DNA from: Diorhabda sublineata
Taxonomy: Eukaryota > Arthropoda > Insecta > Coleoptera > Chrysomelidae
Assembly: GCF_026230105.1 (NCBI RefSeq)
Contig: NC_079474.1
Span: 30,270,294-30,334,293 of the forward strand
Direction: 5' to 3'
DNA length: 64,000 nt
The position numbers and the translations under genes were made by a program. This document shows positions 11,990 through 23,500 of the stretch, piece after piece. How positions within the stretch are numbered: position 1 is the first letter of the stretch; each line of letters opens with the position of its first letter. The notes under the pieces are model-generated. The model was given only the letters and a program-made list of their open reading frames with translations. It did no database searches and was not told the origin of the DNA.

Positions 11990-14900
11990 CATCGGTCATG
12001 GTCTATTATGGAGTGGCTTTCTCTGGAGCCAAATTGTGCGAAATCATTATGATAATATTGATATTTGATTATATGAAGATAATATGTTTGGTTGCTTTCC
12101 TAATTTGGGCATCATTAAGACTTTATTTTCCACGCAGTATTAAAAATCTGATTATAGCTTTCTTTGGTGAATATTTTAATATATCCCCTGTGATTAACTT
12201 AAAATTAAAAGTTTTCTTCTTCTTATAACATTATGGATATTTCCTTTAGTGTATAGGTTATTTTCAAGCTTTACTGACTTTGTATTGTCTGTATAAGAGG
12301 TTCTGTTCTTAGTTTTTTGTGAAAACGTTTGCTAACATCCATTCGCTTCTTATTAATTGTTTCTAGTTCACCTTCTTAACTTTGGATTCTTGGATTCTGG
12401 ATTATTAGCCTCTTTAATCTTCTAGCCGCCTTCAATAGTGGGTATTTCGTAGATTTGTTGAAAATGATTTTTTTCATAACTTTTTAATACAAAATCGCCC
12501 TCGTATAATGAATGTAGTTGAAGATAAAATAATATAACAAAGGAAATTAATTAATTTAATATGTTAGATGCCAGTACTTGAATAGCTAATTAAAATAAAA
12601 GGTGTGGAAGTAATTGTATGGTAATTCTTTTGGTTATTTTTTATCGGTAATAAATATGTACAAGAATTCAAGCATGAAAAAAATTACTTTTTCATCCTCA
12701 ATTTTCTTAATTGTTGAACAAATTGCTGGAAAAATTAACAATTACTATGAATAGGTGTATTAAAAAAATTGAAATTACTTATCTTCCCAGTAACTAGAAT
12801 AAAAACACAGAAATTAATATTCAATCAATTATATTCGGAGCACTAATACTTCCAATGGGGTAGAAAAACCCTTAATATTCATGAAGAACGTTTGATTTAA
12901 GATAAAAAACTCAAACAGTAACAATATGTTTTGACTAATAATTGAATAACACTTTCCTGATATTATAGCTCACAATTTGGTTATAGAAATTATTTTTTTT
13001 CCTCAATAAATAATTTTGAATTGACCTGACAAGAAAAATGAGTGACTCACCAGCGACTGCAGCAATATATTGATAAATCCTCGATTTGAATTTAGAACCT
13101 TCGATAACTTCTTTCATTATCTTTTAACCGTCACGGTCATACATTGAATGAATTTATTCACATGTTTTTTTTTAAATCAGTATTTCACTTTTCCCATTAC
13201 ATTATCGTGCATTAATAGGCCCGTCACTCTGAATATTTATGAATTGAAAAAAAACTTGTTTTTTTATAATTTTCAGAACTGTTGTTTGAATACTCATTAT
13301 ATCGAAAATAATATTTTTAATACGCTTTCATAAACAGAAAAAATTATAGGTATAAATCAACTAATTAGACAAATGGAGAAATGGAAAATAGATTAATCCA
13401 AATCTATGCACGTTTTCATTTTTCTCAAAAACTTATAGCTATACACATGAATGAAAAACAAATCCCATTCATAAATAAAGTATTAAGAAGAAAATATTTT
13501 ATTGAAATTAAATATAAAATCATGTTTTGACTGAATTGGAGCAAAAATTTTGCCAAATAGTTTATTAGCGTTCTAATTTTAGGATTGTGGCAAATAAAAC
13601 ACCGGAGTGTAGTCTAATTGATATATATTCAAAGCTCTCGAATATACTGATGGTTTAATTATTAGAGACTAGGATTATGGTCAAAATATGATATGAAAAA
13701 ATATATACAAGTATAAAAATCACTTGAATTAATTAATTGTTAGATGTTATGAAATTTTCTCTGGTAAAAAAACATTGAATATATTCCATTCAAAAATCAA
13801 AATCTAACCTAATGGTCTAACCAATGAAAATTTAGTTACAATTTGAATGGCAATAGAAATCAACAAACCTCAATATTTATGTCAAGTTTCGATTAGAATA
13901 TTGATATTTGAATCGAAAGAAATTATTTTTTTTTAAAAGAGAAAACTTCACATCACAATTCTCGATTAACTAACTGTTCTGGCTAATGCCTCGATGAATA
14001 TTAAATTAAATCTTCTCCTTTTTGTCGATATAAACATCCCTAATGGCTCACAAAGGCAAGGAAAAGATTGTAACCGCTGATTAGTTTGGACATTCTTGTG
14101 TCTCATCAGATACATTCGAAACATTAGCCCCAATAAGAATCTGGATATGGATATTGTTGACAAAACTATAAGTAAATTTCCTGCCAGTCATGATCTAAGA
14201 CTTCAACATTATACCAATATTTAGGTAATCCAGCTTCTAGACACAGTAAGAATAACAAGACTTAAGATGAGTTGGTGGAGCGAGGTTGTGAAAAGCTGGC
14301 TAATCAGACCTTAGTTAAGTCAGCTGAGAGTTGCTAATTGATCTAAAGATAATATTGAAATGTTAACACAATCATTGTATCACAATCACATGATATTAGA
14401 TTGTACTAATTATGACAATGAACTCTGTAATAAACAAAAATAATATCACTTTAGAAAAATATTAAATAGTGATGAATATTACTCAAAATGTGGTTCATAG
14501 TTACGTTGTGGGACAACGCTTACGTCTTATGCCAACTCCGGAGATTAATGTGAATAAAGACACTACAATCGGAAATATAGGATTGCATCTTCTATATCAC
14601 GGGTTTACAATTCTATATACCACTTCATATAACTATTTTATATGACCAATAATTATCTATATATATTTGTTTATGATTATCTGAGACTAGTAGTAAACAC
14701 GCTTTGTTTAATTATATAGATTATTTGTAAATTCCTAAACTAACTTTTAAATATTTAATATTATTATGAACCTTGTCCTAGCGTCGGTTCAACTTGGGTC
14801 GTATTGACGTTTTATGACCGTTGGGATTAATAATCCCCAAAATGTATTTTGGACTGAGGAAAGAAGTTACATAAGGAAACTAGGTAGAAAAGGAACGGCT

Positions 14901-15690
14901 AAGCATAGTGATTATGAGGAATGTAAATTACCTCGATTTTTCGGTTTGTATTAAAAATTTGATTACATATTGTTACAATCAAGTTGAAAAATTTGTAAAA
15001 TTGCTTTGATTAATAAACCCTCTAACTAAAAGCTTGAAGAAAAATAATCAATTCACAAAGTTAATCATACAATAAAGTAATTTTGGCGACAAGAACTACT
15101 TTCGTAAATAATGTATTAAGTAAAAATATTGAGGATGATGCTATATTATGGCTCCTTTTTTCTACACAAATATAAAAAGTGTCGTTTAAGTGAATTAATA
15201 GTCACTCTAATGATTATTTTTAACTAAATATTATGTTATGTACTTTATTATTTTGTATATATTAGAAGTAAAAACTTTTTGAATATTTACTATTTTGTAA
15301 TACGACGTTAATTCTATCCATTAAAATGACATTTTTAGAAAAGCGTCGTTCAAAATAAGGTATTACCCGACCCCAACTTTCATTCGAGATCGAAAAGTCT
15401 TTTTTATTCCCCCTGTAGACAAACGGGATGAGTATAACTACCAACTGGTACAGAAGGATATGAGAAATAAAACTAAATTATTCCAAAACTGGTCTATGAC
15501 TCATATTTCTACAATTTTTTATCCTCTCATTGAATCAAGTACAAATACTTTCTATGCATTCATATAAAACCAAGGCCACTACGCTAGACATTCGTAATAT
15601 CGTAGCTTACAAATAATAATTTGAGATTCTAATTTTGAAATTCTGACAATTAAGTAATGAGTCTGGTGCTATAAAAATTATTAATTATAA
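11990..15690. other. Intergenic, no gene recognised
   Basis: AT-rich, with short chance frames only. I could not support any exon, RNA gene or paired repeat here. Confidence 0.4.
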
Positions 15691-15699
15691 ATAAAATTT

Positions 15700-15960
15700 T
15701 TGGGTGATATTATACCTTCTGAAGTAATTTCCTTCCACGCCGACCTCAACTATGTTTCCAGGTGTTGGCTGTAGCAATTCTGGAAGTCATTGACTGGAAT
15801 TCGAACTGCGTTCTTTTCATGACATTTCTGATATTCGGAAAAAAAAAAGAGTTCACAGGGCGATAAATCCAGAGAATAAGATGACCCGTATGGGTCTTTT
15901 ATGTCATACAAATGTGGAAAGCTCCTGACACTGTCTATCAGTGTTCCATCGTCTAAAGGA
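15700..15960 (-). mobile_element. Mariner-like transposase fossil, C-terminal part
   Basis: The minus strand reads 'SYSLDLSPCELFFFPNIRNV' followed by 'MKRTQFEF'. This corresponds to the conserved mariner block YSPDLAPCDFFLFP and its continuation. The upstream catalytic regions and both ends are missing or unrecognisable. Confidence 0.65.
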
Positions 15961-16334
15961 CATTGCTAACTTTAAGACATTTTTTTCCCTATTTTTTCGA
16001 TATCAGTTTTTAAAATAAAATACGGTGCAATGAGGAAAATAATTTCTACATAACCAAAAAACAAAGATGTTGTAAACAAAATAATACCACCAATACAGAC
16101 CTGAAATGACGTATTCTGTACCTCACAAAATTAAGGAATCTAAGTTAAGTTGAAAGTTGGCGAACTCTTAGTTTAATTTTAATTTAAATTTATTGTTAAT
16201 TTTCTGCATGAACAATAAGTACTATTTTAGTGTCTTTCAACAAGTAATTGGATTTGTTATTTTAATGGTAAATTTTAATTTTGGCTGCATAAACTAAGCT
16301 TAAGTCTCATTAGTTAATTCTCAGTTCTTATATG

Positions 16335-18365
16335 TTTAGAAACGGGGAGCTGCCTGTAGAACAGACCATAATTTAGTTTTGTCAAAGCTAAGGCAAAGAA
16401 TAAAGGTTGAAAAGAGGAACAGGAATAAAGTGCAAGAGAACATTTCTTTGAGGAGGGAAAATTGGTGGAAGACACAAATGAAGCCAACGAGGGAAATGAA
16501 TTTGAAACACTTTGGCAAACCTTTAAAACAGTTGTGAGAGCAAAGCAAAGGAGGTATTTCCAAAGAAGCGATAGACAAAGAAACCTTGAATTAATGAAAA
16601 ATGTAGAGTTGTCAAAAGAAAAGAAGCCAAAGATAGATTACTAAAATGCAAAAGCGCTGAAGCAAAGGAGGCATACAAAGAAATAAACAGGCAAGTAAAT
16701 AACACCTTAAGAAATGAAAAATGAAAAGAAAAAATTCATAAATGATAAACTGATTAAAGAGGAACATGATGTAGTATTAAATAAATCTAAAGACACAAGA
16801 CAGTGAGATTTTTCCAAAAAGGGTACTGTCGCGAAGTGCTTGGAGATGGGAGATGTTATTGAACACATGGAAAGAATATTTTAAAGAGCTAATGAACTCA
16901 GAGAATATGAACAATGAAATTGATGAAGAAGACGCCGAAATCGGGAAAGACCAGGAATGAGTAGAGCCGACGATGACCATGGGAGAAATTGAAAATGTAA
17001 TTAAGAGGGTGAAGAATGAGAAGGCTACTGGAGAAGATGGAATACCAGAGGAATTGATAAAGTACAGTGGAAGATCAATGATGAAGCTCCTCCATAAAAT
17101 AATAGTTAAGATCTGGACCCGGAAATTATGCCCAAAGAATGGAGGAGGAAAGGAAGCAGTGATAATCTCCATTCATAAAGAAGGGGATGCTCAAGCTACA
17201 GGGGGATATCTCTACTGAACTGTACTAATAAAATTTTATCTAAAGTAATATTAAATAGATTAAGAAAATATGGAGATAATCGGTGGGCAGAATTTATGAG
17301 TGAGAAATCAACTACTGACCAAATATTTGTTATGAAAGAGCTGGCCTCAAAGTACTAGGAATATAATGAAGATTTATATATACTATTTATTGACATTAGG
17401 AAGGTTTATGATAGCCTATAAAATCGAAAGTATGGGATGTGCTCAGAGAGAATAACATACCAGAAAAGATAATAAGACTTGTAAAAATGTGTGCTAAAGG
17501 CTCAAAAGGAAAGAAAAGAATACACAGATGCCTTCTTCAATATTACCACAGAGGTAAGACAAGGAAACGGGTTGTCCCCCTTCTGTTCAACCTTGGTGTA
17601 GAAAAAGCTATGAAAGGAGCTGAAGCTATTCCAAGAGGAGTAAATATTGTAGAGAAAATGGATATTTTATTTTATGCTGATGATGTAGCTTTAACAACGA
17701 AGAGTAAGAATGAACTGAAAACCATTCAACGCTGGACGTTATAGGATACAGCTTTAAAATTACTGAAGAATTTAAGTACGTATGATTTACTATGGACAGC
17801 AACAATAAAATAGAAGAAGAAATACAGATGAGGTTAAATGTAGACACTAGAAGTTCTTGGAGCCTATGGAAACTACTTAAAAGTAAACTGCTGTCAAAAA
17901 ATAGGAAAATAAGAGTATATGTAGTCATAATACAGCCAGTTTTATTGTATGGCTGAGGTGTGGACAGTAACAAAACATATCCAGAAGAAGTTAATAACAT
18001 TTGAAATTAAAATATTAAAGAGGATATATGGGCCAGTTTTCGAAGGAGGAGCATGGAGAATACTGAAAACAGAGAACTCAGGTACAGACGACCAGATATT
18101 GTGGCTGTGATAAGAAGTAGAAGGATTAGATGGCTAGGTCATGTAAGAAGAAGGGGTGAAGAGACAACAATAAGAAGAGTGTGAAGAGGTCAACCAGAAG
18201 GGAGGCGCCCACTGGGAAGACCAAGAGCAATATGGAATGACCAAGTGGGTAAGGATGTAAGAAGACTTGGTGGAGAAGTAGACATGACTGAGGATAGAAA
18301 ATTATAGAGACAACTTGTTGGCGAGGCCAAAAATCAACTTGGAGTGGCCACAGTAGTAGTATTAA
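16335..18365 (+). mobile_element. RTE-like non-LTR retrotransposon, degenerate
   Basis: A roughly 2-kb plus-strand relic. It opens with 'GAACRTDHNLVLSKLRQRI', the end of the endonuclease domain. It continues through the RT N-terminus ('IENVIKRVKNEKATGEDGIP', 16990-17045), a broken fingers/palm region, an intact YADD box in 'ILFYADDVALTTKSKNEL' (about 17667-17720), and the C-terminal tail 'RWLGHVRRRGEETTIRRV', 'GRRPLGRPRAIWNDQVGKDV', 'RQLVGEAKNQLGV'. It ends near 18365 in a short TAG/TAA-rich tail. Multiple stops and shifts show that it is dead. Confidence 0.85.
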
Positions 18366-18824
18366 TTAGCATTTTTATCAACTGAAATATTTCTAATCTT
18401 TTTAATCTAATTGAAAGATAATTAAACCTAATTTTGATTTGAATTTCATAAGCATGTGCCATTTCTATAACGACTGTTGTTCAAAAGTAATTTGTATAAT
18501 ATTCATTTCGTCAATGATGGAATTTCACATCGATATAATATGGTATGAAATGCAAAATTTTTGAAATCGTATTTTTTACAACCTCAAGGTGAATATAAAT
18601 ATCATATTTTATTAATGAACTATCACAATATTAAGTAGATATTAGCAAACTTAAGTATTAATTTCATCATTAAATACAGTTTTAGTTTGAATAAAATAAT
18701 TTCCACTTTAATGTATTTTATTTTGTGTAGATATATAAAAATTTATAGCACTGTTCTTCAGATGTTGGTATAGTTAAAATAGTGGAAAGTAATATTTAAA
18801 CCTCATGTTTCACCTAACCTAACC
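18366..18824. other. Intergenic, nothing recognised
   Basis: AT-rich spacer between the RTE-like relic and the MITE-like element. Confidence 0.4.
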
Positions 18825-19079
18825 CAGGGGCGGATCCAGGGTCTTGACAAAGGGGGGTCATTAGTATTAGGACGAGTCCTCCTACAAAGACATGGTATTT
18901 TAAGCCTTTTACCCACAAAACATAAGTTAATTACGTTGATTTTGACAGCATAATAACGAATTTTACGCAATTTTTACTTTAAACCTCATTTCCTCATCGA
19001 CTTTGAAACAAAAACCAAGTTAATTAATCAGGGTTTAGGGGGGGGGGGTCATGACTCCCCCTCTTAGATCCGCGCTTGA
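18825..19079. mobile_element. MITE-like element with GC-rich inverted ends
   Basis: The left end CAGGGGCGGATCCAGG is mirrored at the right end by a sequence whose complement begins CAAGCGCGGATC. G-rich runs followed by GGGTCAT lie just inside each end (18853-18860 and 19039-19054). The roughly 255-bp body is non-coding. The flanks 'acctaaccc' and 'acctaatct' could be a diverged 8-bp target duplication as in hAT elements, but that is inference. Confidence 0.5.
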
Positions 19080-19587
19080 CCTAATCTAACCAACCGAATT
19101 TTTTACATGAATCATTTCTTGTGATTCCTTGCGATGTTCTTATTTTAGTTCTTCTTAGCTTTTCACTTCTTAGACCTTTTTATATGTTTTCCGTGATGAT
19201 TTGTTTTGATTTTAGGTTTCTCTCTAGGAAAATCAGTTCAAAACAACATGTCAAAATTCGACATTTCGACCTACTTCAGTGTTATTTATTTAATGATTAT
19301 TTCAATCTTCAGGAAAGTCACTATCGGAATGTTGATAAAGTTTATTTATTGGATAGATAATTACAGAATTATTCTGTCTGACTTTGTATAACTGCTTTTA
19401 AATAAAACAAGAATATTTATTTAAACTTGACATATAAATTACCTATCAAAAAATGTGATTACGTCCTATCAATAGAGTTAATTATCCACTATATAAACAT
19501 GAAATGATCTAATAATCTGGTCGACCTTACAAATATCAGTAATGCGATTTAGTAAATATTTATAATAACTTTTTGCTGTTATGATAT

Positions 19588-19690
19588 ACGAGGTATATCC
19601 AAAAAGTAAGTTCTGTAACTTACTTAGCTGTAACCAACAATTTGGAACCCAGCTGAGGGCTGCAACCATCCCAGCTTTCCATATATAAGT
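19588..19690. mobile_element. Mariner terminus fragment
   Basis: 'GAGGTATATCCAAAAAGTAA' has the form of a mariner terminal repeat and resembles the end of the mariner copy at 22795 ('agtatatccacaaagtaaa'). No transposase sequence could be read after it. Confidence 0.4.
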
Positions 19691-19734
19691 CACAGTTCTT
19701 ATCTTTAATATAAATAAATATGGATTGTTTTTAA

Positions 19735-19925
19735 ATCAACCGCTTTTATGGAGGAACTTCGGAAAAACTCCAAGAAGAATTGGAAGAGGTAACTCAACTT
19801 CTTAGACCCTTATTCGATGAGGCAGCCTGGCTGCTTAAGAGAGTAAGTAGTAGAGCAGCCTTAAAATCACCAGCTTTGAAACAAGACGAAAGAGAAGGTT
19901 ATTCATTGTCAAGTTCGCTGTTCAA
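19735..19925 (+). pseudogene. Unrecognised coding-like stretch
   Basis: About 60 open codons with helical, charged composition ('YGGTSEKLQEELEEVTQLLR', 'PLFDEAAWLLKRVSSRAALK'), ending in TGA. After the stop the same frame continues 'LTEKIRECASSVDTEKKGGD'. It may be a host pseudo-exon or part of the Harbinger-like element that follows. The family is not recognised. Confidence 0.25.
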
Positions 19926-19989
19926 TAAATGAGAACATTTGGGACATTTGACAGAAAAGATTAGAGAGTGTGCCTCTTCTGTTGATACT

Positions 19990-20190
19990 GAAAAAAAAGG
20001 AGGTGATGAAAGAGAACAATGCATATCACTATGTGCAGATGACAATTAAATTTTTTATTTACTTTCGCATGTCGAAACCAAGTTTTTTGGAGTTGTTAGA
20101 CTTTATATGAGATGACATAACTGGGATAGATACTCAAATGAGAAAATGAATCTCACCAGAAGAAAAATGTGTAGTTACTTCAAGGTAAGT
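19990..20190 (+). mobile_element. PIF/Harbinger-like transposase fragment
   Basis: The plus strand reads 'FRMSKPSFLELLDFI', stop, 'DDITGIDTQMRK', stop, 'ISPEEKCVVTSR'. This matches the conserved N-terminal block of Harbinger nucleases (FRM...F..LL, then MR..I.PEEKL..TLR). Stops and one frameshift interrupt it, and the DDE region is absent. Confidence 0.55.
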
Positions 20191-20504
20191 TAACATTTAA
20201 GTTGAAGCTAATTTAGGCCCCAATAACAGTTTTCTTAACGAGGTAGGAAAGTGAATATAGTACCGTATAGTATGTAATAAACACATTTTTATAACACTTT
20301 ACTCGTAATGCAAAACAACTATAAATAGGATACGTATTCACTGAGTTATAAACTGTGACCGAGAGAATTTCTTTGTGGAGATTCAAAACGTGGCTGCGCA
20401 ACTTGGAAGCTTCGTCTATTAGGTCCCTTACGTCATCTCTTATCATATGATTTTGAATACAATGACAGTGACAATTTGTAGTTGAAAATATTTATTCAAA
20501 GCTT

Positions 20505-23500
20505 ATGTCGAAGAAAATAAATAGAAAGGGTAAAGGACTTAGGTCAGATTTTGATTCAGCTAGTTCTTTTCGAGCTGTAAAATCACGGAAAAGCTTGCCA
20601 TATGCTGATGAATCTGTCAAGTTTTTAAGTACTACATCGATTCCCCTACATCAAGATAATGGTAAGTTGAACGGATTAATAGGTAATTTTATGCACTCAA
20701 TTTGACAATATTTTTGTTTCTTCTTCATTTTCCATTAGCAAAATTCGATATTTATACGTATGCCTTCCAGTTCTTAAGTTAAAAATCAAACCTCAACATG
20801 AAAATAACTTTCCAAAAACTGTTATTTTTTCTTTGCCAAACAGTACTGAGTATACCAAAAGAAATATGGTACCACTTTTGATATTCAATAGAAAAGTTTA
20901 CGTTTCCACAATTTTCATCATTCTATCAAAAAATAAAATAAATGGAAAGCTGTTGAGAATGGAAACTAACAGAGGACTTTGGAGAAGAAGAACTGATAGA
21001 GAACGAAAGAAAGATCTGTATAAATACCAAGACATACTAAAAGGATACTTGAAAGATTTGCGTGAAGAATCATTGAAGAAGGGTAGGAGGTTGAATAAAT
21101 GGGACGTTAAAAAATTGCATGCAGTGTTTGAAGATATTAGAGAGGTAGATCCAAATCGGATCTTAAAACTTTTCAGAAGTACACTTCATCTGTTTTTACA
21201 TAGACGACTATCAAAAGTATCAAAGAGTTTCGACCGCAATACCCATATGCTGGAAAGTGTCAATGTCAGACCATTAGCTTCTACAAAAGTGGTGAATTTT
21301 ACAAGATTATCTATTTTTTGTTACCCCGATTAGAAATCAAAGTGTTGACAAAGTACACACGTTTTGTTTCGACTGTTGATAGTAACATTCCTCAGTGGTA
21401 TTTTAAATGGACTTTATAGTTATTTATTTTTCGCTTTTCGCTTAGTTAGGTGATGGATACACTGTCGAGGTATGAAAAAAATGTGAATTCAGAAGTCAGA
21501 CGAGAGTTTGGACATTGAACAAATTGTTTGGACAAATATTCATATGTCCATTTCAAAGATTATTTAAATGCCTAAGATGAGAGCATGGAGTTGACTCAGA
21601 TAATTTTATTGTTAAACGGAGTGACCGATTTAATTCCATATTACACCATTAATAGCGTTGGGCAAATGGAGAATGTTATATTTTATACATTGAAACTAAA
21701 GAAAGTTAAGTTAGGCAGCAGAGTTTCTTTGTAATCTTTCAATTTGCTCCTACCGTTGATATTATAACTAGTATACCTCGAAACGTAGTAGACACCCAAG
21801 ATTTATACCACACTGGGGTACCTCCAGCCATACCGTCTTGAAAAAGGTTTCTATCTCCTTTAAATCTCTTGATCCGTGTGTATACCAAACCAGAATGGTC
21901 GAGTTATAGTTTTTTAATTATTATTTCAGATGCATATTTATCTGAAGATCTCCTAGTTCCTCCTACAAGTCCCAGAGATCTTATATCCGATTGCGAAGTG
22001 ACTCCAGTTCCGCGAAACTTACCAAGAATCACTACAATTCCGTGGGTTCGAGAAATCGGTGTAAAAGAAACAATAAAAAAATTATCAGATGTATATGGAT
22101 GCGAACAGTTTAATTGGAATTTGATACAATTTTGGTTTCTTGATTTTGTCACCGATTGTCTATGGAGACTTCAAGATGAGTATCAATTTCCAGAAGATTA
22201 TCAAAAAGTGATTTTAGATTGGATACTTTATGTATTCAATTTAATAAGAGGTATTGTGTTCATACAAGTGCCGATATTATTAAGGAATAAGCTTTTATTC
22301 AATCTTTCAGCAACGGATCTCGACCTTACACGACAACAAATAATTAAAATATTCGGGGAAGCTATATCCGCAGCTGAACGTTTTATAGAAAATGGGGTTG
22401 CATTAATTCCTCACCCAGAAGAGCTTTTTGAGTTGAAAGTGGACGATCTCGCGCAACCTGTCACTATTGGAAGTCCGCAAATGGCCTCAGATGTGAGTTA
22501 CTTTTATATTCGTTTCCATAGATACATGATCCATTTATATTGTTCAAGACGGAATCTGTATCCAGAAGTTGTTCTCTTTCTATCTCTTCGGATGAAGATG
22601 TACCACAAAATGAGAACAGTTATTTAGCAATTGAATGTAAAGATGGACTTAAATTTTATGATCTACCTCCAAAATTGTGTCCGTGGGATACCGACGAGGA
22701 TTGTGAGTCAATTATTATAACGAACAATATTTCTAATGTTGTAATTTTTATTCATGTAATCCCAAATTTCGATTTTTCTCCATCGATTTACTTTGTAGAT
22801 AGTATATCCACAAAGTAAATTCCGTTTGGCTTGACTTCTTTATAGAATGTTGCCAACCATTTTTTCAACCATGTGCTAACATGTTCTTTCAGCTCATCAT
22901 CGTTGAACACTTAGTGATAATTGTAGTTCTAAGAGGAGATAATAGTCTCTAGGAGTGAGGTCGGGACTGTACAAAAGATTATCAAACACATCCCAGTCAA
23001 ATTTCTGTGGGATGTCGGGCATTATCATGGACAAAGACAACACCTTTATGACAGGAATCGTATTTGTGGCGTAACTCCTTAGTGGTCTCGCAGTAAACAT
23101 GTGCAATGGTAGTTTGGCCTCGTGGTAATAAATCAATGAGCAAAATATCCCAAAAAACTGTGCACATGGCTTTTCTAGATGTTAAAATTTGTTTAGGTTT
23201 AACTTTCGTTTGGGACGACGTACGCCTCTATGCCATTGATTGCCGTTAAGTTTCTGAGGTGTCGTAAGGTACCTAATATTCATCTCCCGTGACTATCCAA
23301 AAAAGAAAATCAGCACCATCTTGTAGTGTGATGAAAAATGAAGGGCACTGCTCATCCGTTGTTTTTTATGTTATTCAGTTGCACTTGATCACGAACTTCA
23401 TTGAATCACTCATAGCATTGTGTCCTTAAGCCTCGTAGATTTGCGGGAAAATGTCACTTGGTTGTAATCTCTTCTGCTTGACGCAGAGTAACTGCTCGGA

